Part shown: piece by piece, positions 38,017 through 46,419 of the stretch | Position numbering within the stretch: position 1 is the stretch's first letter | Layout of the letters: every line of letters begins with the position of its first letter | Assembly (NCBI RefSeq): GCF_000176035.2 | Contig: NC_015675.1 | Span: 434,001 to 498,000 of the forward strand | Length of the DNA: 64,000 bases | Direction of reading: 5' to 3' | Origin: Mesorhizobium opportunistum WSM2075 | GTDB taxonomy: Bacteria; Pseudomonadota; Alphaproteobacteria; Rhizobiales; Rhizobiaceae | Translations under genes and position numbers: made by a program | The notes under the pieces: model-generated | Databases searched by the model: none | What the model saw: only the letters and a program-made list of their open reading frames with translations | Told to the model about the DNA's origin: nothing

Positions 38017-38112
38017 AACGCGTCTCCTTGTTGCAATGCGGGATAAATAGCGTCTTGCCTTGTGTTCGATAATCGGCTCTCATTCGCACGGGCTGTTCTA
38101 GAATATAGATCA

Positions 38113-39003
38113 ATGAACCGAGCGAACCTTTCCCAACTGGCCGTGCTCGCAACCGTCGCCCAATGCGGCAGCTTCCGCGGCGCCGCCAAGGAGTTGGCGA
38201 TCGCGCCGTCGGCGGTCAGCCACGCGGTGTCCAGCCTGGAAGCCCGGCTTGGTGTTCGCCTCCTGTCGCGCAGCACACGCAGTGTCGCGCCCACCGAAGA
38301 AGGTGCGCGGCTGCTGGAACGGCTGCGGCCGGCGCTGTCCGAGATCGACCTGGCGCTGGAGACGGCGGTCGAGGCGCGCGACCGGCCAGCCGGCAATCTG
38401 CGCCTCAGCGTGCCGCGCACGGCAGCGCATCTGGTGCTGACGCCAAGGCTGGGCGCTTTTGCGGCAGCCTACCCCGACATCGTGCTTGAGATCGTCGTCG
38501 AGGATCGCTTCACCGACGTGGTGGAAGGTGGCTTCGATGCCGGCGTGCGACTGGGTGAGAGCCTGCAGCGCGACATGATCGCGGTGCGCATCGGGCCGGA
38601 TATTCGCGGTGCGGTGGTCGGCGCGCCGTCCTATTTCGAAGCGATGCCGATCCCGCGCCATCCGCGCGACCTTGCCGATCATCGCTGCATCCGTTTCCGC
38701 TTTTCCAGCGGCATCCTCTATCGCTGGGAATTCGAGAAGGGGCGCGAGGCGATCGAGATGGCGGTGGAAGGACCGCTTATCCTCGACGAGGACCATCTGA
38801 TCGCGCAGGCCGCGGTCGACGGCGCCGGGCTGGCCTTCGTTTTCGAGCCCTATGTCCGCGCGCCGCTCGCCGACGGCAGGCTGATCCGCGTGCTGGAGGA
38901 CTGGTGCCCGTCCTTCGACGGGTTCTTCGTTTACTATCCGAGCCGCCGCCAGATGCGTCCGGCACTCAGGGCTTTCGTCGATTTCTTCAAGGTGAGCGCA
39001 TGA
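38113..39003 (+). CDS. LysR-family transcriptional regulator
   Basis: 296-residue LysR protein. The winged helix is at residues ~1-60 (FRGAAKELAIAPSAVSHAVSSLEARLGVRLL region, with TRSVAPTEEG wing), followed by a substrate-binding domain with GVRLGESLQRDMIAVRIG. It belongs to the branch often paired with aldo/keto reductases or short-chain dehydrogenases. ATG 38113 is the natural start of the HTH. The shared 96-base intergenic region with the aldo/keto reductase contains TTCTAGAA and probably the operator; a T-N11-A site could not be fixed by eye. Confidence 0.88.
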   Translation: MNRANLSQLAVLATVAQCGSFRGAAKELAIAPSAVSHAVSSLEARLGVRLLSRSTRSVAPTEEGARLLERLRPALSEIDLALETAVEARDRPAGNLRLSVPRTAAHLVLTPRLGAFAAAYPDIVLEIVVEDRFTDVVEGGFDAGVRLGESLQRDMIAVRIGPDIRGAVVGAPSYFEAMPIPRHPRDLADHRCIRFRFSSGILYRWEFEKGREAIEMAVEGPLILDEDHLIAQAAVDGAGLAFVFEPYVRAPLADGRLIRVLEDWCPSFDGFFVYYPSRRQMRPALRAFVDFFKVSA

Positions 39004-39014
39004 GGCGCGCTTTA

Positions 39015-39137
39015 CCTTCCCTCTTGTGGGGAGGGTCGGCTCGCAGTCGGAGCGAAGCGGAGATTGCGAGCCGGGAGGGATGCGCCCTACGAGACCCCAC
39101 CCCGATCCGCTACGCGGATCGACCCTCCCCACAAGGG
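39015..39137. repeat. Second palindromic intergenic element, interrupted by the insertion sequence
   Basis: CCTTCCCTCTTGTGGGGAG at the left (39015-39038 including GGTCG) faces CGACCCTCCCCACAAGGG at the right (39120-39137). The right arm continues after the IS as GGAGGG (40345-40350). Nested inside are GGCTCGCAGTC/GCGAGCC and GATCCGC-TAC-GCGGATC (39104-39120). It is a different family from copies A-C and looks like a REP/MITE-type element. Confidence 0.75.
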
Positions 39138-40334
39138 TAGGGCTATCGCATATGAGTAAAGAGGCTGAGCAGGTCTTGATCGGCCCATCGTGCTTTGAGT
39201 CGTTTGTGGCTGAGCGGGATTTTTTCGGGGTCAGCTCTGAGAACATTGAGGGTGAGGCGCCGAAGTATGGCATGGTTGGCGGCTGTGTTGTTCTTGCGGC
39301 CTCTGATGTGATCTTCGCCGAGCAGGACGTCGAGTTGCCAGTGCAGGTCATTCTCGATGCTCCAGTGGCGGCGTACTGTGGCCAGCAGTTCGTGTGCCGG
39401 CATTTTGCGCGACAGCGCATAGCATCGGACCTTGTGTGTGGTCTTGCCCTCGACGGTGCGCCAGCTTTCGACACGGCCGATGGCGCAAAGGTCGACGAGT
39501 GCATTCTTGCCCGGCGTCTGCGCGAAGGGAATGACGAAGGCACGCCGCACCTCGTGACGGCCATGCGCGTCCTCTTCGGTCTGATGGAACTTGGTTGCTT
39601 TGCCCGCCGCCGCCTTGTCGAGGGCGGTGTTGGCTTCGGCGGCCAGCTTCGACTGGTTGCCTTTGATGGCGATCACGTAATGGCCACCGCCGTCGCGCAC
39701 GGTCTTGGTCATGCGGCGATGGCAGTGCAAGGCGTCGGCGGTGACGGTCAAGCCTTTGAGCGACAACAATTCGAGCGCCGCAATCGCGGCCTGCACCTCG
39801 CCGCCCTCCTGCGCCACGGTCTGGGCCAAGCTCATGAAGGTGTCGCAGCCAAAGACGGTCACCACCAGCGGCGGCATATGCGAGCGGCCCTTGGCATAGG
39901 CGCGCCTGAGGCTCTTGCCGTCGACGGCGACCTGGCCTTTCGGCGCATCGATGCGCGCCTGCTCGCCGAACGCGGCCATGAAGCGCATGAAGGCCTCGTT
40001 GAGGGCGACAGGATCGAGAGCCGCCAGCACCCGGCTGAAGGTGTCGTGGCTGGGCGCGCCACGCTCGAGCGGGATGAACTGGCGCAACAAATCGAGCCGG
40101 CTCCTGGCAAACAGCTCCATCTCCGTGCAGTGCGTCGCCCCGCAAAGTACCGCCGCAAGCGCGACGAACAAAATCTCCGGCAACGGATGCTGCGCGGTCA
40201 AGTCCCGCGGGTCCGGAACCTCGCCGAATACATCCAGGAACACCATGCCGACCTCCGATCATCCAGAGGTCCCCTCAGAATCGATTTCCACACATCGCAC
40301 AAGAGTACGTTTGTACTCATGTGCGATTCCCCTG
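39138..40334 (-). mobile_element. Complete ISAs1-family insertion sequence with 10-bp target duplication
   Basis: 1197-bp element encoding one transposase. The ends are imperfect inverted repeats: TAGGGCTATCGCATATGAGT at 39138 and, on the other strand, CAGGGGAATCGCACATGAGT ending at 40334 (4 differences in 20). CAGGG-type ends fit the ISAs1 family. The same ten bases CCCACAAGGG flank it at 39128-39137 and 40335-40344. This target duplication shows simple insertion and good preservation, so the event is probably recent. Confidence 0.92.
39143..40246 (-). CDS. ISAs1-family transposase
   Basis: 367-residue DDE transposase, full length for the family. The first catalytic Asp is in VAVDGKSLRRAY (near residue 107), the second in VTADALHCHR, and the Glu in WSIENDLHW near residue 315. 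An N-terminal DUF4372-like region (FGEVPDPRD) is present. No frameshift or internal stop is visible, so the element may be active. The stop codon lies inside the left terminal repeat. Confidence 0.95.
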   Translation of the reverse strand: MVFLDVFGEVPDPRDLTAQHPLPEILFVALAAVLCGATHCTEMELFARSRLDLLRQFIPLERGAPSHDTFSRVLAALDPVALNEAFMRFMAAFGEQARIDAPKGQVAVDGKSLRRAYAKGRSHMPPLVVTVFGCDTFMSLAQTVAQEGGEVQAAIAALELLSLKGLTVTADALHCHRRMTKTVRDGGGHYVIAIKGNQSKLAAEANTALDKAAAGKATKFHQTEEDAHGRHEVRRAFVIPFAQTPGKNALVDLCAIGRVESWRTVEGKTTHKVRCYALSRKMPAHELLATVRRHWSIENDLHWQLDVLLGEDHIRGRKNNTAANHAILRRLTLNVLRADPEKIPLSHKRLKARWADQDLLSLFTHMR

Positions 40335-40395
40335 CCCACAAGGGGGAGGGTGAAGAGCGTCGGAAGAAACCTGCCCTGCCGTTCGTTCGCCTCCC

Positions 40396-40968
40396 ATGCA
40401 GGCGTCAATCACCAACACCCGAACCCGCTACGGCTGGGCAACCATTCTTATTCACTGGCTGATCGGGATCATCTTCATCGGCCAGTTTGGGCTCGGCTTC
40501 GTCATGGTGCGGCTCACCAGCCAGCGCGCTGCCTTCGAGCTGATCCAACTGCACAAATCCCTGGGCTTCCTGCTGTTTGGCCTGATCATCCTGCGTATCG
40601 CCTGGCGGCTCGGCAATGCGGCGCCGCCCCTGCCGGCCTCGGTTGGCGCCCTGGAGCGGCGTTCAGCACCGCTCGCGCATCTGGCGCTCTATGCGTTCCA
40701 GATCGCCCTGCCCTTGTCAGGCTGGGCACTGGTGTCGGTGTCGACGCTGGAAATCCCGACCATGCCGTTCAACCTGTTCGTGATGCCCAACCTGCCGCTC
40801 GCCGAGTCCGACCTTGCCGAAAGCCTCTGGGCATCTGTGCACTGGTACCTCGCCTATGCCGGCATCGCGCTCGTCGCGCTGCATGTCGCTGCCGCGTTGC
40901 GCCATCACTTCCTGCTGCGCGACAGCGTGCTCACGCGCATGATCACGCCTTCGTCAGGCCGGGAATAG
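40396..40968 (+). CDS. Cytochrome b561
   Basis: 190-residue inner-membrane di-heme b-type cytochrome with four membrane helices. The heme His ligands are visible in ILIHWLIGI (near residue 18), LHKSLGFLLFG (near 53) and LALYAFQIAL and VHWYLAYAGIALVALHVAAALRHHF (His residues of helices 3 and 4). It would shuttle electrons to or from quinone. YceI-family genes frequently follow b561 genes, as here. The stop codon lies inside the first unit of a triplicated 16-bp repeat. Confidence 0.9.
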   Translation: MQASITNTRTRYGWATILIHWLIGIIFIGQFGLGFVMVRLTSQRAAFELIQLHKSLGFLLFGLIILRIAWRLGNAAPPLPASVGALERRSAPLAHLALYAFQIALPLSGWALVSVSTLEIPTMPFNLFVMPNLPLAESDLAESLWASVHWYLAYAGIALVALHVAAALRHHFLLRDSVLTRMITPSSGRE

Positions 40969-41004
40969 ACCTGGCCGGGAATAGATCTGGCCGGGAATAG
41001 AACC
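40957..41004 (+). repeat. 16-bp tandem repeat, three units, across the cytochrome b561 stop codon
   Basis: Units 40957-40972, 40973-40988 and 40989-41004 each read GGCCGGGAATAGA plus three bases (CCT, TCT, ACC). The first unit contains the b561 stop (TAG at 40966-40968). The two extra units lie in the 3' untranslated region before yceI. Confidence 0.95.
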
Positions 41005-41068
41005 GGCAGTTGGTTCGTTGATGGGGCGAGGACGCGACCAGCGTTGCCTCCAAAAAGGATTACTCCCC

Positions 41069-41644
41069 ATGTATGCACGCATCTTCGGATTTGCGGCGGT
41101 TACCGCTTGCCTTGCCATGCCTGTTTCAGCGGCCATTTCGCTTGGCGAGGCTGCCGGCAGCTATACGATCAATCCGGCGGCCTCCAGCATCCGTTTCACC
41201 ATCGGCAAGGCCGGTGGCGGGGGCTTCGACGGCGCCTTCGGCCGCTTCAAGGGCACGATCCGCATCGACAATTCCGATGTCGGGCGCTCCAAGGTCGACT
41301 TTACCATCTATCCGGAAAGCGTCGGCACCGGCCAGGGCCGCATCGATGCCTTCCTGCGCTCCGACGCGGTGTTCGACGCTGCCAACAGCCCGGAGATCCA
41401 GTTTCGTTCGACCAGCGTGACCCGCACCGGCGACACATCAGCCCTTGTCACCGGCCGGCTGACGGCGCGCGGCAAGACGTTTGCGGAAAAGTTCACCGCC
41501 GAGTTCGACGGATCGAAGGGCGGCACGATCAAATTCCATGTCACTGGCAAGGTGTTGAGGTCGCGTTACGGCATGGATGTCGGCACGCCGCTCTATTCCA
41601 ATATCGTCGACTTCGACATGTCGCTGACGGGTAAGCGGGGCTGA
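41069..41644 (+). CDS. YceI-family periplasmic lipid-binding protein
   Basis: 191-residue protein with a signal peptide (MYARIFGFAAVTACLAMPVSA, cleaved near residue 22) and a YceI/lipocalin-like barrel: YTINPAASSIRF, FKGTIRIDNSDVGRSKVDF and FRSTSVTRTG. Family members bind isoprenoid lipids such as polyprenyl or quinone chains in the periplasm, which suits a cytochrome b561 partner. ATG 41069 follows AAAAAGGATTACTCCCC. The final codons are part of a 21-bp tandem repeat. Confidence 0.9.
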   Translation: MYARIFGFAAVTACLAMPVSAAISLGEAAGSYTINPAASSIRFTIGKAGGGGFDGAFGRFKGTIRIDNSDVGRSKVDFTIYPESVGTGQGRIDAFLRSDAVFDAANSPEIQFRSTSVTRTGDTSALVTGRLTARGKTFAEKFTAEFDGSKGGTIKFHVTGKVLRSRYGMDVGTPLYSNIVDFDMSLTGKRG

Positions 41645-41691
41645 CCCGGGGGTAAGCGGGGCTGACCTTGGGGTAAGCGGGGTTAGTTGCT
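41629..41691 (+). repeat. 21-bp tandem repeat, three units, across the yceI stop codon
   Basis: GGTAAGCGGGG recurs at 41630, 41651 and 41672 with an exact 21-base period (units 41629-41649, 41650-41670, 41671-41691). The first unit encodes the yceI end Gly-Lys-Arg-Gly-stop. The first two units differ at two or three positions and the third is more diverged (TTAGTT). Confidence 0.93.
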
Positions 41692-41767
41692 ACGGCACAT
41701 CGCATTGGCTTTTCCGGCGATTTCAGGCAAACCTCGTCGCCTGTAAAAATCGGCATGGAGAAGCGTG

Positions 41768-42754
41768 ATGTTCCGATGGGGTGTGTTGTCGACGGCCAAG
41801 ATCGGCCGCGAGCAGTTGTTGCCGGCAATTGTCGAGGCGGAGAACGGCGTGCTGTCGGCGATCGCCAGCCGCGACCTGTCGAAGGCCAAGGCATTGGCCG
41901 AGCGCTTCGGCGCACGCCATGCCTTCGGCTCCTATGAGGAACTGCTTGCCTCCAAGGACATTGACGGCGTCTACATCCCGCTGCCGACCTCGCAGCATGT
42001 CGAATGGACGGCGAAGGCCATCGAAGCCGGCAAGCATGTGCTGGTGGAAAAGCCGCTGGCGCTCGACGCCAAGGACATCCCGCCGCTGATCCAGCTGCGC
42101 GACCAGAAGAAGGTGCTGGTCTGCGAGGCGTTCATGGTCATCTATCATCCGCAGTGGATCAAGGTGCGCGATCTCATCGCCAGCGGCGCCATCGGCCGGC
42201 TGCGCCACGTGCAGGGCGCGTTTTCCTATTACAATGTCGACCCCAACAACATGCGCAACCAGCTCGATCTCGGCGGTGGCGCGCTGCCCGACATCGGCGT
42301 CTACCCGACCGTGTCGACGCGCTTTTCGACCGGCAAGGAGCCGCTGCGCGTGCAGGCGACGATCGAGCGCGACAAGAAATTCGGCACCGATATCTACTCC
42401 TCGATCCGCGCCGATTTCGGCGACTTCGAACTGTCCTTCTATTTGTCGACGCAGATGGCGGCGCGGCAGGTGATGGTGTTCCACGGCGAGAAGGGTTTCA
42501 TCGAGGTTTTTTCTCCGTTCAATGCCGGCCTCTACGATCATCACCGCGTCGAACTGCACAACCAGAACCACACCGAGGCGCAGGTGTTCCGCTTTCCGGG
42601 CACGCAGCAATACCGGCTGGAGGTCGAGACCTTCGCGCGGGCAGCGGCGGGCGGCAAGGAGCGCGTCTTCACACTGGAGGAGTCCGTGCTCAACCAGAAG
42701 GTCATCGACGCCATCTTCCGCGCCGGCGGCAAGGACGGCTGGGAGTCTGTCTAG
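41768..42754 (+). CDS. Gfo/Idh/MocA-family NAD(P)-dependent oxidoreductase
   Basis: 328-residue dehydrogenase. The Rossmann fold begins with [15 protein letters not shown] and includes the family motif [11 protein letters not shown] near residue 94, with the Lys as likely catalytic residue; the C-terminal domain has [12 protein letters not shown] near residue 170. Members act on inositols, sugar acids or other polyols; substrate unknown. ATG 41768 is chosen (GGAGAAG upstream); a GTG directly before it is in frame. Confidence 0.9.
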   Translation: MFRWGVLSTAKIGREQLLPAIVEAENGVLSAIASRDLSKAKALAERFGARHAFGSYEELLASKDIDGVYIPLPTSQHVEWTAKAIEAGKHVLVEKPLALDAKDIPPLIQLRDQKKVLVCEAFMVIYHPQWIKVRDLIASGAIGRLRHVQGAFSYYNVDPNNMRNQLDLGGGALPDIGVYPTVSTRFSTGKEPLRVQATIERDKKFGTDIYSSIRADFGDFELSFYLSTQMAARQVMVFHGEKGFIEVFSPFNAGLYDHHRVELHNQNHTEAQVFRFPGTQQYRLEVETFARAAAGGKERVFTLEESVLNQKVIDAIFRAGGKDGWESV

Positions 42755-42794
42755 CTGCTTGCATTAAAATAGCCGGCTAATTCTGGGAGGGGCA

Positions 42795-44453
42795 ATGGCT
42801 GACGATGCGGACGTGATCATTGTGGGCGCCGGCCTTGCAGGGCTGGTTGCCGCCGCCGAGTTGGCAGAGGCCGGCAAGAAGATCATCATCGTCGACCAGG
42901 AGCCGGAGCAGTCGCTGGGCGGTCAGGCGTTCTGGTCGTTCGGCGGGCTTTTCCTCGTCGATTCACCCGAGCAGCGGCGCATGCGCATCCGCGATTCGCA
43001 CGATCTGGCGCTCGAGGACTGGCTGGGCACCGCCGCTTTCGACCGGCCGGAAGATGACTGGCCACGCAAATGGGCGGAAGCCTATGTCGGCTTCGCCGCC
43101 GGCGAGAAGCGCTCCTGGCTGATGGAGCGCGGTCTGAAGTTCTTTCCGGTCGTCGGCTGGGCCGAGCGCGGCGGCGGCAATGCCATCGGTCACGGCAATT
43201 CCGTGCCGCGCTTCCACATCACCTGGGGTACCGGCCCGGGTGTGCTCGAACCTTTCGTCCTGCGCGTACGCGAGGCGCAAAAGCGCGGATCGATCAGCTT
43301 CAGATTTCGTCACCGCGTCAACGAACTGACGCGGACGGGCGCTGCCGTCACCGGTGTTCGCGGCGATATCCTTGAGCCGAGCACGGTCGAGCGCGGCCAT
43401 AAGAGCTCGCGCGAAATATCAGGCGATTTCGAACTTCATGCACAAGCGGTGATCGTCGCTTCCGGCGGCATCGGCGCCAACCATCAGCTTGTCCGGGAAA
43501 ATTGGCCCAAGCGGCTTGGCGCGGCGCCGAAGCGCATGATCACTGGCGTGCCCGACCATGTCGACGGCCGCATGCTGGCGATCACGGAGCAGGCCGGCGG
43601 TTCGATCATCAACCGAGACCGCATGTGGCACTATGTCGAGGGCATCAAGAACTGGGCGCCGATCTGGACCGACCACGCGATCCGTATCCTGCCTGGCCCG
43701 TCGTCGCTGTGGCTCGATGCGCGGGGCAAACGCCTGCCGGTACCGCTCTATCCCGGCTTCGACACGCTGGGCACGCTCAGCCATATCATGGGCACCGGCT
43801 TCGACTATTCCTGGTTCATCCTGACCAGGAAAATCATCCAGAAGGAGTTCGCCCTGTCGGGCTCCGAACAGAACCCGGACCTGACCGGCAAGAGCTGGCG
43901 TCAGGTGCTGGGGCGTGCCACCTCAGGCATACCGGGACCGGTGAAAGCCTTCATGGAGAAGGGCGAGGATTTCATCGTCGAGGCCGATCTTTCGAAGCTG
44001 GTCACCCGCATGAACGCGCTGGCCGGCGGCGAGCCGCTGCTCGAACTTGCCCAGGTCGAGCGCGAAATCCGCGCCCGCGACCGGCAGCTCGACAACCCGT
44101 TCTCCAAAGACATGCAGATCACCGCGCTGCGTGGCGCGCGGGCCTATCTCGGCGACCGGCTGATCCGCACGGCCAAGCCGCACAAGATGCTCGACCCAGC
44201 GAATGGCCCGCTGATCGCGGTGCGTCTCAACATCCTGACCCGCAAGACGCTGGGTGGCCTGCAGACCGATCTCGACAGCCGCGTGCTGGGTGAGGATGGC
44301 CAGCCGGTGCCGGGGCTCTATGCCGTTGGCGAGGCCGCCGGTTTCGGCGGCGGCGGCGTGCATGGCTATGCCGCGCTGGAAGGCACCTTCCTCGGCGGCT
44401 GCATCTTTTCCGGCCGCGGCGCAGGCCGGGCGGCGGCCGCGGCTATATTATAG
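42795..44453 (+). CDS. FAD-binding dehydrogenase (fumarate reductase/KstD-like)
   Basis: 552-residue flavoprotein. The dinucleotide-binding motif IIVGAGLAGLVAAAELAEAG is at residues ~8-27, and the C-terminal FAD-contacting GEAAGFGGGGVHGYAALEG near residue 515 fits the 3-ketosteroid dehydrogenase/fumarate reductase superfamily. The sequence is typical of rhizobial FAD-binding dehydrogenases of unassigned substrate. It follows the MocA-family gene by 40 bases and probably belongs to the same transcript; ribosome site GGGAGGGGC precedes the ATG. Confidence 0.85.
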   Translation: MADDADVIIVGAGLAGLVAAAELAEAGKKIIIVDQEPEQSLGGQAFWSFGGLFLVDSPEQRRMRIRDSHDLALEDWLGTAAFDRPEDDWPRKWAEAYVGFAAGEKRSWLMERGLKFFPVVGWAERGGGNAIGHGNSVPRFHITWGTGPGVLEPFVLRVREAQKRGSISFRFRHRVNELTRTGAAVTGVRGDILEPSTVERGHKSSREISGDFELHAQAVIVASGGIGANHQLVRENWPKRLGAAPKRMITGVPDHVDGRMLAITEQAGGSIINRDRMWHYVEGIKNWAPIWTDHAIRILPGPSSLWLDARGKRLPVPLYPGFDTLGTLSHIMGTGFDYSWFILTRKIIQKEFALSGSEQNPDLTGKSWRQVLGRATSGIPGPVKAFMEKGEDFIVEADLSKLVTRMNALAGGEPLLELAQVEREIRARDRQLDNPFSKDMQITALRGARAYLGDRLIRTAKPHKMLDPANGPLIAVRLNILTRKTLGGLQTDLDSRVLGEDGQPVPGLYAVGEAAGFGGGGVHGYAALEGTFLGGCIFSGRGAGRAAAAAIL

Positions 44454-44475
44454 ACTTGGGCCGGCCAGCCTGCGC

Positions 44476-45414
44476 TCACCAGAGCCAGGCGCCCTGGCCG
44501 AGGGCGGCCACGGCGTCGACGATCCGGGTGAAGCTGGCGCGGGCGCGGCCAACCGTGTGCCTGGCCCGGAGATAGCCGTGCACCAGCCCTGGTTCCTCTA
44601 ACCAATACGCTCGTCCGCCGGCGGCGACGATGCGGTCGCGGTAGGCCTCGCCGTCCGACGACAGCGGATCGCACTCGGCTGTAATCAGCACCGTCGGCGG
44701 CAGGTTGGCGAAATCGGCGTCGGCGAGCGGCGACAGCGTTATGTCGCCGGTCTGGTCCAACCCGCCGGTACGGACATGCTTGTAGAATTCTATATCGCGC
44801 GCCGTCAGCATCGGCGCCTCGGCATGCGTCACATAAGAGCCGCGCGAGCGGTCGCTACCGAGGCCGGGATAGATCAGCACCTGGCCAAACGGCCTTTTCG
44901 CATGGCCGCGCGTGGCATGGCTGACGGCGGCGCAGAGATTGCCGCCGGCGCTGTCGCCGCAAAGCACGATGGGATGGTCGCGATTTGCGGCAACCCATTC
45001 GAAGGCACTCATGGCATCGTCGAAGGCTGCCGGATGCAGATGCTCCGGCGCCAGCCGGTAGTCGACCGAGACCACCTCATAGCCGGTGCGGGCGCAGAGT
45101 TCGGCGCAGACATCGTCATGGCTGTCCAGCCCGCCAAGGATGAAGCCGCCGCCATGGATATAGAGCACCGTCGCCGCTGCCTGGCGCGCGCTTCGATAGG
45201 AGCGGATCGGGATGTTGTGCGTCGATGTCGCTATGGCGGAGGTTTCGACCGCAACGCCCTCGGGATAGCCGGCAAAGAATTCCCGGCACATGCGGTCGTA
45301 GATCGCGCGCTGTTCGGCGATCGTATAATCGATCGTATCTGGCGGGTAATAGGAATTGGTGCGCTCGATGAAGGCCCAGGTCTCGGCGTCGATGAGGGTG
45401 CTGTAGTCGGTCAT
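44476..45414 (-). CDS. HSL-family carboxylesterase/lipase
   Basis: 312-residue alpha/beta hydrolase of the hormone-sensitive lipase family. The oxyanion motif YIHGGGFILGG is near residue 86 and the nucleophile GDSAGGNL near residue 154; the catalytic Asp (AECDPLSSDG) and His (GLVHGYLR) follow. It hydrolyses short acyl esters in vitro in related cases. Converges with the FAD dehydrogenase gene 22 bases away. Inverted-repeat element copy B lies upstream, between it and the carnitine operon. Confidence 0.9.
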   Translation of the reverse strand: MTDYSTLIDAETWAFIERTNSYYPPDTIDYTIAEQRAIYDRMCREFFAGYPEGVAVETSAIATSTHNIPIRSYRSARQAAATVLYIHGGGFILGGLDSHDDVCAELCARTGYEVVSVDYRLAPEHLHPAAFDDAMSAFEWVAANRDHPIVLCGDSAGGNLCAAVSHATRGHAKRPFGQVLIYPGLGSDRSRGSYVTHAEAPMLTARDIEFYKHVRTGGLDQTGDITLSPLADADFANLPPTVLITAECDPLSSDGEAYRDRIVAAGGRAYWLEEPGLVHGYLRARHTVGRARASFTRIVDAVAALGQGAWLW

Positions 45415-45446
45415 GCTGGCCGCGCCGACTGCAAAGGCTGAGCCCG

Positions 45447-45606
45447 GGCACCCCCCTCTGGCCTGCCGGCCATCTCCCCCGCAAGGGGGGAGATTGGCAG
45501 CTTCGGTTGCAACGCTTTTCTAGCAGCGCTCGTGATTGGCGAAAGCGAAAGTAACATCCGATCTCCCCCCTTGCGGGGGAGATGTCCGGCAGGACAGTGG
45601 GGGGTG
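45447..45606. repeat. Long inverted-repeat intergenic element, copy B
   Basis: Left arm at 45447-45497 (GGCACCCCCCTCTGGCC to GGGGGGAGATTGG) and right arm at 45558-45606 (CCGATCTCCCCCC to GTGGGGGGTG) around a 60-base centre. It is the same family as copies A and C, but the arms differ at several positions (for example GGCC/GGCC versus GTCC/GGAC), so this copy is older or less selected. It fills most of the 222-base gap. Confidence 0.92.
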
Positions 45607-45636
45607 TGACGGAACGCCATCATTTCCAAACTACCG

Positions 45637-46419
45637 TCACTTCCCCTTCCACACCGGGTCGCGCTTCTCGGCAAAGGCGCGAAAGCCTTCCATGTTGTCC
45701 TCGGAGCCGTAGAGCGCATCGACCGTCGCCAACTGGCGGCGCGTGACCTTGTTCATGGCGTCCTGGAAGGTCAGCGCCTCGGCCACGCGCGCTGTCTCCT
45801 TGATCGCGGCGAAGACCAGCGGCGGGCCGCCGGCGAGCAGCCTTGCGATCTCCCAGACGCGGTCCTCGAGCTTGTCCTTGGGCAGCACTTCGTTGACCAG
45901 CCCCCAGCGATGCGCCTCGGCGACGTCCATCCAGCGGCCGGTGAGCAGAAGGTCCATGGCGACATGGTAGGGAATGCGCTTCGGCAGCTTGATCGTCGCG
46001 GCGTCGGCAAGCGTACCGGCGCGGATTTCGGGCAGCGCGAAGGAGGAATGGTCGGAGGCGTAGATGAGGTCGCAGGACAGCGCCAGCTCGAAGCCGCCGC
46101 CGACCGCCATGCCGTTAACGCAAGCAATGACCGGCTTGTTGAGGTCGCGCAGCTCCTGGAGGCCGGCAAAGCCGCCGACGCCATAATCGCCGTCGACCGC
46201 GTCGCCGCCGGCAGCCGCCTTCAGGTCCCAGCCGGCGCAGAAGAACTTGTCGCCGGCGGTCTTGACGATGGCGACGCGCAGCTCCGGATCGTCGCGGAAC
46301 GCCTTGAACGTCTCGCCCATCAGCCGTGACGTCTTCAGGTCGATGGCGTTGGCCTTAGGCCGGTCGAGGGTGACCTCGAGGATGGTGCCCTCGCGGCGGG
46401 TCGAAATGACGTCAGGCAT
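45637..46419 (-). CDS. caiD: Carnitinyl-CoA dehydratase / crotonobetainyl-CoA hydratase
   Basis: 260-residue crotonase-fold hydratase. It matches E. coli CaiD closely by eye: ILEVTLDRPKANAID near residue 13, FFCAGWDLKAAAGG near 60, GGGFELALSCD, and the C-terminal AFAEKRDPVWKGK, which is nearly identical to CaiD. It interconverts crotonobetainyl-CoA and carnitinyl-CoA. It is last in the quaternary-amine operon and overlaps the CoA-ligase gene by eight bases. A generic enoyl-CoA hydratase is possible, but the CaiD-specific tail and context make the call firm. Confidence 0.9.
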   Translation of the reverse strand: MPDVISTRREGTILEVTLDRPKANAIDLKTSRLMGETFKAFRDDPELRVAIVKTAGDKFFCAGWDLKAAAGGDAVDGDYGVGGFAGLQELRDLNKPVIACVNGMAVGGGFELALSCDLIYASDHSSFALPEIRAGTLADAATIKLPKRIPYHVAMDLLLTGRWMDVAEAHRWGLVNEVLPKDKLEDRVWEIARLLAGGPPLVFAAIKETARVAEALTFQDAMNKVTRRQLATVDALYGSEDNMEGFRAFAEKRDPVWKGK

